Shown here one piece after another: positions 55,238-64,000 of a DNA stretch of 64,000 nucleotides. The stretch spans positions 875,498-939,497 of the forward strand of contig JXTB01000024.1 of the NCBI GenBank assembly GCA_002914805.1, in the 5' to 3' direction. The first letter of the stretch is position 1. The number at the start of each line of letters is the position of its first letter. Both the position numbers and the translations under genes were made by a program. This DNA comes from Parasponia andersonii (lineage: Eukaryota; Streptophyta; Magnoliopsida; Rosales; Cannabaceae). The notes under the pieces are model-generated. The model saw nothing but the letters and a program-made list of their open reading frames with translations, was not told the DNA's origin and ran no database searches.

Positions 55238-56971
55238 GTCTCTCTCTCTCTCTTGGCCAAAGGAAGCTACACCACTATCCAAGCTCCGTCTGACCGAGCA
55301 GAACACCGGTGAGCCTCCCCCGCGCCACCACGAGCCGGTTGCCAGCCGCCGTCGACGGAGAAGACGAAAGGGGCCGTTCGGACTTTTTGTCACCGGCGAA
55401 GATTCTAGCGTCCATTCGACTCCAAACCAGTCCCGTTGGATTCGTATCGTCGCAAGGATCGTCAAGGTATATATATCTCAATCCCATACTGTCCGAATCA
55501 AAAATTGCCATTTTTGGGTATTTTGAGTTTTTGAATTTTAGTTTTCAGGGGGAAAAAAAAAAAAAAGACCGTTGGATTGTGTTTTTGATTACATTTTTGG
55601 AATGTACTCGGAAATTGGAGAAGTTTGATATATATATATTGTGTGGTTTGGTGATCGGCACGAAAATTGAGATCAGATAGTCAAAATTTTGTCTCGTTTT
55701 GCATGCCACCAGTCTGGCGTGTCTCCCCCGTGCGACCACGAGCCGGTCGCCAACCGCCGTCGACGGAGAAGACGAAAGGGGCCGTTCGGACTTTTTGTCA
55801 TTGGCAAAGATTCCGGCGTCCATTCGACTCCAAACTAGTCCCGTTGGATTCGTATCGTCGCAAGAATCGTCAAGGTATATATATCTCAACCCCATACTGT
55901 CCAGGTAAAAAATTGTCATTTTTGGGTATTTTGACTTTTTGAATTTTAGTTTTCGATCTAGCCGTTGGATTGTGTTTTTGACTGCATTTTTGGAATGTAC
56001 TCAGAAAATGGAGAAGTTTGATACATATATTGTGTGGTTTGACGATCGGCACGAAAATCGAGATCAGACGGTCAAGATTTTGTCTCGTTTTGCATGCCAC
56101 CAGTCCGGTGTGGGCCCGGACCCGAATTGGACAAGTTATATATCTAACCTAGTTATTTTGGGTTCTAGGAATTCAGTGAAGAAGTCCGTTTGTGGAATTG
56201 AACCTCCGATGAGAAAGTTGGTTTTTTGCAAGAGGACGATCGAGGGCTTGGAATTGGTTCCCGACCCTCTGGGTGATCGTCAATGATACCTTAAGGACTC
56301 AATAGCGTAGTGTCGCTATTCTGGTGAAGTAGGGGTTTAGTTACCTTCGTTTTATACCGTTTTTGAGTTAAAACTTATTTTCTACAGCATATAAGAACAA
56401 GTGTGTTTTTAATGATTTGAATTATATGTGGTAGAATCTGGTTATACGATATATAATGTACTGCTCTGGGAATTTGCTGTGTGCAGGTTATTTTGGGTGT
56501 ATCAAAAATAGGGCCGTCATGCTGCCCATTTTTCTATAAAACCATATTATGCATGTTTTATTGAAAAACTAGAGTACAGTAGTTTTTACACTTCAGTTCT
56601 ATATTGCACATATCATAGGATCATACATGAGCACCATGTTAGCATCATGGGTTTTACAGTATGGCGCTACGTGCCCAACCGTCAGTGAAAGTCCGTAGAC
56701 TTGCGAGAGGTCTTGTTACTTCTGATTACCTCCCTATTTGGCAGGTGTAGGCAATTCAGTTGCCCCTCCAGGTTCGGTAGGTGACACATGAGTGTCCCCT
56801 CCGAGTATAGGCTTAGGTATTAGGTAGGCTATTAGGTACACTTAGTACCATCATCCTGGGCTTCCATAGATGAGAGGATGTGAGCTCATGGGTATGGGTT
56901 GATTTATGTCATGTGTATATGGATTGATGGTTTTGATTACACTGTTTTATATATATTGGCTCTCGGTTTGG

Positions 56972-57026
<55 letters not shown>

Positions 57027-57576
57027 ATGTTTTGGATTTGAACTAACCATGCAGGAGATTTCCATCACTGAACTGTTTTTCTTCGAGGTAACTATTTTCC
57101 TACTGGGCATTGTATGCTCACCCCCTACCTTTCTACTTAGGTGGTATCCAGTGCGATCTTGGTGATCAAGAGGAGTAAGAGGTCGTCTGGATTACAGTTC
57201 GCCTCTTGGTAATGCTAGGAGTTTGTTGTCATAGTCTTTGGACTATTTGGATTTTGTGTTAGCATTGAACCAAGATTACTACTTTCTATTTTGTCTGCAA
57301 ACTGATGTATGTCATTTTGGTGTTTGACTTCTATTGTGGATGATGATGATGCTGGGTTTTATATTTAATTTCGTGTTTTCAAATAATTGTTCAATCTATG
57401 TTTAATGGTGTATACGAACTGTGGAAGTGGTTCACGGGATGAAATTTCAATTACTTTATTTAAATGAACCATTTTTATAAAAATTAGAACTTTTGATCCT
57501 TTTCAAATAAATTAAGGAATTTCTCACCTTTGTGAAACTACCCTTCTGCCACTAACCTGGATTTTGGGTCGTGATA
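55085..57576 (+). repeat. Gypsy D 3' LTR with internal duplication
   Basis: Starts TGTAAAAACCCATTTTTC and ends GGGTCGTGATA, 2492 bp. A 408-bp block is present twice in tandem (about 55310-55717 and 55718-56125). The 5' LTR and the solo LTR have it once, so the duplication is private to this LTR. (CT)n at 55202-55255 and (TA)n(TG)n at 56975-57028. Confidence 0.92.
55310..56125 (+). repeat. 408-bp tandem duplication in D 3' LTR
   Basis: The marker GTCGACGGAGAAGACGAAAG occurs at 55351 and 55759. The join lies where CCGGTGAGCC (unit start) meets CCAGTCTGGCGTG (unit end, CCGGTG in the outer copy), so a short shared word may have mediated it. The units have since diverged slightly and differ by a small A-rich indel near 55550. 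Confidence 0.88.
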
Positions 57577-57599
57577 TTATACCCTACTTATCCCACTTA

Positions 57600-58612
57600 T
57601 CCAAAACTTAATGACAGTGATGATGATTTTGACATAAATGATGCTATAGCTTACTCAATTCTTTCAAAAGTGCAACGAAAATATTAAAATAGAGGGGCTT
57701 CGTTATATATGTAATCAGAAATAAGATTGTTTGATGATTATTTTTAATTTTGATATATTCTAATGTTGATGATTATACATTAGTATTAGTATATAGCAAA
57801 ACCCTTTAAACCTTTCTCCAAAAGCTAACGAGAGTGATCATGATTTTGATATTAACGATATTACTAACTCAATTACTTTAACGGGACAAACGGAATCATT
57901 ATTTTTTTTTATGAAAATGAAAATACTTTCATTGATAATATAAAGATAATACAATACTTTTAAAGGGTTTTTGATTACAAAGTAGATTACCATAATAAAG
58001 TGATTAAAATTCTTAGAAAAATTTTGTGCACTGGAATCCTGACGAAACCTACTCAAAATAAGGAGATTTATATAAATCACCATTATTATATACTTTATTA
58101 GAGTTCTATTCATTATCTGTTGGTTCGTTATAACCCTCCATTCAATATTAATTATTATATTAATGTACAACAGCTTAGTTATATGTATAATTAAGAATAA
58201 ATTAGTCGTTTGATTATGATTTGATTTTGATATATTCTAGCGTGTTAGTTCTCCAAAAGTAGTCAATTAGTGATCATGATTTTGATATTAATGATGTTAC
58301 TAACTCAATTATTTTTTTGTTATACATCTGAAATCTAAATTACAAACTGACTTAATTAAGATTCGAACACATCCTCAACTCCAACAAAATTATACACATT
58401 CCAAGAATTCTAAACCAATTGAGGCGGAAATATTTATGCACAGTGCCCTATTATATGTATAATTAGCAATAAATTAGTAATTATTTGATTTTGATATAGT
58501 CTAATGTTGATGTTGGTATTAGTATAGCAAACACTTTTATCACCTAATTTCGAAAAGACTTAGGTGATAATGATTATTATTTTAATGTTAATAATGTTAC
58601 TTATTAGCTAAA
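57600..58612 (+). repeat. Degenerate direct repeats with peptide-like motif
   Basis: Four diverged copies of a motif of about 45 bp at 57610, 57830, 58262 and 58562; the best read GTGATCATGATTTTGATAT then TAATGATGTTACTAACTC. In one frame the first three give S-D-[DH]-D-F-D-I-N-D-x-x-x-x-S-I. A second motif (TTTGATATATTCTAATGTTG) precedes copies 2, 3 and 4. Spacing varies (220, 432, 300 bp) through insertions. Origin unknown; possibly repeated remnants of a coding exon. Confidence 0.6.
58340..58430 (-). mobile_element. Possible tRNA-derived SINE remnant
   Basis: On the minus strand CCGCCTCAATTGGTTTA (58427-58411) resembles an RNA polymerase III A box and GTGTTCGAATC (58370-58360) a B box, about 45 bp apart, as in tRNA-derived SINEs. 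Heavily degraded, and no tail or target duplication identified. Confidence 0.3.
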
Positions 58613-58681
58613 CTACTACCAAATGTACAAATTAATTAACGTAAATATTAACACAGAGTAACTCCTTCATTAATTATATAT

Positions 58682-61033
58682 TGTAAAATCCGAAGTTTTA
58701 TAATGGCAAAAATGTAATTTTGGGCAAATAGCAATCTCGTAATATTGAATTTCTGAGTTTAATTAAATATTTCTTATATGAATATAGCCACATTTGACTC
58801 GTATATTTAGGATTAAAATGTAAATATTTTATAAAATAGAGGGACTAAAAAAAATAATCTTTTAAAATTTGTGCCCAAAGTAGAATTTTGAAAAGATATT
58901 CAGTCAAATTAGGGATTACCACGTGTCCCACTAGTAACAGTGCCCCCAAACTCTCGTAAAATTGCTCAAAGACCCTCTTCCTCCTCGTCTAAAAAATGAG
59001 TTTTAGTCATTGTTCACTCAATTATTCTACGCCAATTTTTGTCCCCAACACTCCTACCCACCTAGACCAGAAGTCACCGAATGAGTCGACGTTAGATACC
59101 GCCATCCCATTTCACTGCTGATAGCCGGAGTTATAGCCGTTCGAACCTGTCACCACCGATCGGGTTTTCTAGCCATACACTCGTTGTACGAAGTCCGTTT
59201 TGCACATCGTCAACACCATTAGCTTCGTCTCTATGGTGCCATTTATTTCTGACCACTCTCGATCGCCAACACAGCTCCACTGAGAAACCCATCATTATTG
59301 CAATATTTTAATATTAAATTTGTGATATTTTTGTTATTATTTCAAAAATGAATTATTTAGCCTGAGAAAATTATACCACGTTAAAGAGGAGATTGAGACG
59401 AGAATAAACATGATTTTGAAGTGTCAAACTGGTAAGCAGAAGTGCATTAATTTTCAAATAGAAAAAGTGATATTTTTTTTAATATTTCCAAAAAGTGTTA
59501 TTTTTGTAATCTTGAATTTTTGAGCTCATTTAATTCTCGAGACATAAAAACTGAATTTTGACTTTAAATTTGAACTTTTTGAGGTCAATAAATGACTTTT
59601 TAAATGAACTATCACTATGTTTTAAAGTGGCACAAAAATTGAGGAAATGGCTCGTGAATAATGTCTTTTTTGTGCCATGGGATTAGCCCATACTGGGACC
59701 CATTTTTAACAAATTATATACATCTAATCGAGTATTTTTAGGTACTCTAAATTTAATGGTGACCTCCATTTATCAATTAGAGACTCTGTTTGGAAATTCA
59801 CTTTTTTAAGTGAACGCATCGAGAACCAGAGACGACCGTTTGAATAACAAAATGACCAACATGAAACTTTTTTAATGTCGATAGCTTGACATAGCTATCA
59901 TATCGAGGTACATGATCTAATTGCTTTGTTTTCTATTATTTCACGAAAAAATTAGAATATGATGTGAAAAGTGAATTTTGTGAATTTATTAAATTAAATT
60001 GTTTGAATAAATATTTTGGTGAACTATGAATTTGTGAGACTTTGTGGATTGCTCTGGATATTTTACATTTGATTTTATACAAATTTTATACGGTCAAATT
60101 TTTTAAGCACAGAATGAATTTTTATTTAAAAATCAGAGTATGTCTAGAATATTACTACAAGGTTGTTTATACTGCCTCTAGTATTGTACATACCATAGGA
60201 TCATATATAAGATACATCTTAGGCATTACGGCATTTAGTGAGTGACTAGTATCCATGCACTCGGTGAGAGCATGTAACCTACACGGGATTTTTAGATTAC
60301 CCTCATTCGATAGATTGTCTCTCCGGTTCAGTAGGTTAAGACAGATAAATATCCCTCCGATTTTTTGGAATTAGGTATTAGGCATAAAATACTTTATACA
60401 TATAGTACGAGTTACTCTAGTTCATGATGAGATGATCTTAGCTCATGGGATTGATTGATTTATGATATATGTACTATGGATTATTTATTTGATTTTATCT
60501 TATTAGTTTGGATTACGACTTTTATTAATGATATAAAATACTCTATTTGGCTTGAAATTTTATGAATTGTTTTCATATCAACTAACCATACAGGGATTTT
60601 AAAAGTAACATTTTCCTCCTAAAAGATAATTAGGTATCCTACTGGACACTTCATGCTTATCCCATTTACTTTCCCTCTCAGGTAGTACTCAAGATAACTT
60701 CAGAAACTTAGGAGTGGATCAGTAAGAAGGTGCTTATCTATTTACTAGTTAGTAAGTGTGTAAGAGAGTACTATTTATCTTCTTAGCTTGTATTAATAAT
60801 TGTAGGCCTAGACCACAAACTTGGTCTGTATATCTTTTGTGCTAAATTGTAAGATTACTGATGATGATGTTTAGTTTGTTTAATAAATTTCATTAAAAAT
60901 CTATGTCTAATGATGATCACAAAACTGTATGATTTACTTTTAAAATTATTTTACAAATTTTTTAAAAATAACGTTTGAATTTTTACTTATGAAATTCTCT
61001 TTTTGTCACTGGCGTGAGATTCGGGTTGTAACA
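58682..61033 (+). mobile_element. Solo LTR of a gypsy family related to D
   Basis: Starts TGTAAAATCCGAAG and ends TCGGGTTGTAACA, 2352 bp. Flanked by TATAT on both sides (58677-58681 and 61034-61038), a likely target duplication although in AT-rich sequence. It shares landmarks with the D LTR in the same order: TACCATAGGATCATA near 60189, AGGTATTAGGCA near 60373, GGTAGTACTCA near 60682, TTTTTGTCACTGGCGTGAG near 61000. No internal region. Confidence 0.75.
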
Positions 61034-61080
61034 TATATATATATATATCTATATATATATATATATATATTTGTGTGTGT
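61034..61080. repeat. (TA)n(TG)n microsatellite
   Basis: TA run with one C step, then a short TG run. Confidence 0.95.
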
Positions 61081-61149
61081 ATAATTAGTAATATTATTAC
61101 TCTATAATATAACCAATATGTAAATTACTGCCTGTACTTTGTGAAAGAT

Positions 61150-62170
61150 TAGCCCTTTAGGCTATGTTTGGTAGGAACGAGGGATGATAAGGAAGGGAAA
61201 TAAGAGAGGGAGGAGAACATTCTTCTCTAATTGTGTTTGGTATAAGATTAAGAAAGAGAGAATATTAAAATCCTTTCTATTATTTGATAAGAGAGAGAGG
61301 TGGAAGGAAGGTTAAATATTAGTTACAATAACTATTTTACCATTTAAGTGGGGCATCACTCTCCTCAAATCTCTCCAATTTTGGAATGATTAAAAGTTAG
61401 TTAAATTTGAGGATTTAGTATAACAATATTATTAAACCCCTAAATCCTATTTCTCTCTATATACCTGCTTTTCTCTCTCAAAAAAGAAGCTCCATCATTG
61501 CTCTCACAAAGGCTAGAGAGGGAGCATCTCTTTTCCCTCTTTTTCCTTCTCCTCCTCACTAATTTCTCTCCCTCATCTTGCGGAGATGAGAGATTTTTTA
61601 GTTTTCTTTAGTTTTATAATAAGTCAAGATATAAATCTGGTTTATAGTATCACATTTTATGTGGATTTTAAATCCATTTACCAGATCTTGCATTCGAGAT
61701 TTTCTTCTTTAATTTAGATCTATTAGGCGGATGAGTTATTTTTACTCTCAACTGACATGGATCTCAATTGGTATTAAAATTATATTATCTATTCCGCCAA
61801 AAATGCATTCCAAGAGCAGGTGTTGAATGTAAAAATTTGCTAATTGTTATCTTCTTCTCTTGGATGGTAACCCATAAATTTTGTTGTTGAGTCTATGATC
61901 CATTTTTTGTCTCATTTTTTTGAGGAATTTGAAATTATAATCTTTATGCTTATACTATAAATAAAAAAATTTTACTTCGAGTAATGATATTCCATTGAAG
62001 ACACTGTTTTTATTAAAATTAAAAAAAAATTAAAAAAAATTAAAAATTAAAATTCATTATCTAATTAATCTCTTTTCTCCTAAAATCCCTCCTTCGGGAT
62101 ACGTATCTAAAATCCATCCGGTAATCTCATCACTCCTCCCTGTCCACTCTTCCCTCCTGCCAAAGACATT
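61150..62170. mobile_element. Possible hAT-type non-autonomous element with repeat E, copy 2
   Basis: The left edge ATGTTTGGTAGGAACGAGGG and right edge TCCCTCCTGCCAAAGACAT look like decayed hAT-type terminal repeats. An 8-bp target duplication is not evident. The inner part 61490-62020 is the second copy of repeat E, also found split at 39150-39518 and 43846-44120. No transposase seen. Confidence 0.4.
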
Positions 62171-64000
62171 TAATGTAACTTGCTTACCCACTCACTAGGC
62201 TATTTTGAGATTATATTTGCAGAGTGCAAACAGCCACAATAATGGGACCAATCAATAAGTCAATATTCTTTAATAGATTTCCACCGGCCAAGGAGGAATA
62301 TGCATGTCGAAATCATCACCATAAAATAAAAAATTCAAAAACATGAGGGATTTAGAGTTCTAGACTAAAAGTAAATATCAAATATTGTACGCAGTACTAC
62401 TTTTAAAAGAAGTTACTAATTCTATAAAAAAAAAAAATTAATTAAAAAAAGGTATTCTTGTTATTTGTTATTATTTTGAATTTTTTAAGCGTAATTTAAA
62501 TTCTCCCAACTCCAAGACTCCTAGAAATTGAGTGTATCCAAACTATGATTTTAATTAATAAATGGTTGCGCGGCCCACCATGCAAGAAGGAGTGGAGGGT
62601 TTCATTAAGCCCATATGGTGGTTGCAGTTATGATCATGAAAATTAACGTTGAATGTCCGTTAGCTAACCAAGCAGTTGACAAGGATCCACCTCTTCCAAT
62701 TGATGTTGATTTGATCATGGGTTACCAATTGGTTATCATGTGAGTCCGTCAATTTCATGATTTGATACGATACAATGAAGCAAATAACTTAACCAGAATT
62801 TCTAGGCGAAGAGAAATATACACTTTGCACACTTAGGCTTGCTTCATGAATTCACTTACCATTTTTTGTTTAAATAAATTGAAAATGAAAGTGAAAATTT
62901 TGTTTTAATTTTCTATTTTTGAAAACAAGACATGTACTTGGTAAATATTATTTCATTACTTGTTTTTAAAAAGAAAAAGTAAAAATATTGAGAAAAAGTC
63001 ATATAAACTTATATTCATGACCTATATANATAGATACACTCTTGTGTACAAACGTATGCATAGTTTTTTGTTTTCGAAATTTGCTTTAAAAATTAGAGGA
63101 ACTAGAAATTTCTTATTATCTTTTTTTTTTCTTGAAAATTTTGGTTTAATTTTTAAAAATAAAATCAAGGTTACCTAGCAAATTTCAAAATCTTTTCCAA
63201 TTTTCTGTTTAAAAATATTTACACATTGGCACTTAGGTTTGATTGATAACTACTCTTATAGTATGAATGTTTGATCTCCTTATCTGAATAAAATTTGAAT
63301 TTAGAATTTATAGTTGCCTGTATATAATTTAGAATAATGCTCAATACATGTTCGACTTTTTTAAAAATGATTAGAGCTTGTTAAATTTATCCGTTGGTTT
63401 TTCAGTGACAATTAAAAAATTGGAACAAATATAGTGAAAATTAGACCTTGTACCGCATTTTTAGGGGGGGAAAAAAAAAGCATTAGAAAAGTAGGGTACG
63501 CTGTGTTTTTTTAGATCCGGTAGGATTTTTATTAGAAGAATGTTATTTTTTAAAAAATATTTAGAACAATGTCCCTTTTAAATAGTAGCTACTAACGTTA
63601 ATTAGTTTTAGAGTACTGGCTAGTTATCAAATGATAAATATTTATCATTGGTATATAATTGGTAATTGATAATTAATTTTCAAAAATTGGTAACTAGTAA
63701 CTATATTAAAATTAGAATTTATCTAAAAACTTTTTTAAAATGATATTATTTTAATAAAAATCGTATGAGAATTGAAAAAAAAATGTCTTCTGTAATTTTA
63801 TAATTCTTTTATATTTTTACAATTCTTTTTGGTTTGTATAAGTAAAAGTATTAGAAACCACAAATATACACATTAATTATAATTGTAAGTTTCTTTCTAT
63901 AGCATTGAAGCTAATAATCTATGCTAGCTCATTCAAGTTAATTAGTAATCGAGGATAAAAAATTGTAGAGCACTAATTAATTTGACAAAACGTGTACTAT
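62171..64000. other. AT-rich intergenic end of window
   Basis: No gene, LTR or MITE recognised. A single N at 63029 interrupts an open frame of 72 codons without similarity. The words GGTAATTGATAATTA and TTGGTAACTAGTAAC near 63660-63705 form weak repeats. Confidence 0.45.

Larger units (their letters stand above)
48205..57576 (+). mobile_element. Gypsy element D (chromovirus, Tekay-like)
   Basis: LTRs 48205-50260 and 55085-57576 flank PBS, gag, protease, RT, RNase H, integrase and a chromodomain in gypsy order. The iMet-type PBS, long LTRs and C-terminal chromodomain fit plant chromoviruses, most like the Tekay/Del group. The polyprotein keeps one frame from 50395 to 55026, broken only by 14 premature stops. 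A solo LTR of the family is at 40719-42957, and more distant relatives at 44220 and 58682. Target duplication is not visible because the left end is decayed. Confidence 0.93.

Noticed and set aside
55122..56290. Several overlapping 60-130 codon frames on both strands
   Set aside because: They lie in the D 3' LTR and its 408-bp duplication; the same peptides recur at 48295-48780 in the 5' LTR. LTR sequence, not genes.
1..64000. Endogenous pararetrovirus, rDNA, tRNA or organelle insertion
   Set aside because: No movement or coat protein motif, no rRNA-like conserved stretch, no complete tRNA cloverleaf and no plastid or mitochondrial gene sequence was recognised.

Overview
This window is AT-rich eudicot-type plant nuclear DNA from a draft assembly (single Ns at 9620, 17028 and 63029, and an N run at 38488-38599). 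I found no intact host gene, rRNA, tRNA or CRISPR array. Almost everything recognisable is transposable-element DNA: Ty1/copia and Ty3/gypsy LTR retrotransposons, an L1-type LINE, a CACTA-type element and several MITE or fold-back families. Their coding regions carry stops, frameshifts, deletions or insertions, so none looks autonomous. Species cannot be determined from the sequence. 

Layout. 1-~980: minus-strand gypsy LTR with its primer-binding site (PBS). 2.2-7.0 kb: AT-rich DNA with three copies of one fold-back family (2231, 3681, 6631), a second fold-back (3341) and a truncated copia (LTR, PBS, start of gag; 5082-6090). 7641-17468: decayed full-length copia A, interrupted by a solo LTR of family B (12396-14196, target duplication TTTCA). 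17470-~24600: L1-type LINE whose ORF1 is split by a second family-B LTR (17752-19518). 24764-27130: gypsy G, cut off in gag by MITEs. 27.1-29.3 kb: MITEs, a near-perfect hairpin and a tandem duplication. 29294-36772: minus-strand copia C, whose protease-integrase segment is tandemly triplicated with an exact 1126-bp period. 37-39 kb: MITEs and the assembly gap. 39150-44120: four-level nest, repeat E containing a CACTA element (target duplication TAG), containing a family-B LTR, containing a solo gypsy D LTR (target duplication AATAG). 44.2-46.0 kb: old gypsy LTR fragment with a 200-bp duplication. 48205-57576: full-length chromovirus-like gypsy D with a C-terminal chromodomain. 57.6-58.6 kb: degenerate repeats that keep a peptide-like motif. 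58682-61033: another solo gypsy LTR. 61150-62170: possible hAT-type element carrying a second copy of repeat E. 62.2-64 kb: nothing recognised. 

There is no host pathway here; the 'genes' are gag, protease, integrase, reverse transcriptase and RNase H modules of dead retroelements. The most informative signals are the copia C triplication, whose units share the same nonsense codons; the almost total absence of TGA among premature stops in gypsy D and the LINE; the four-level nest dated by target duplications; and several fold-back families.
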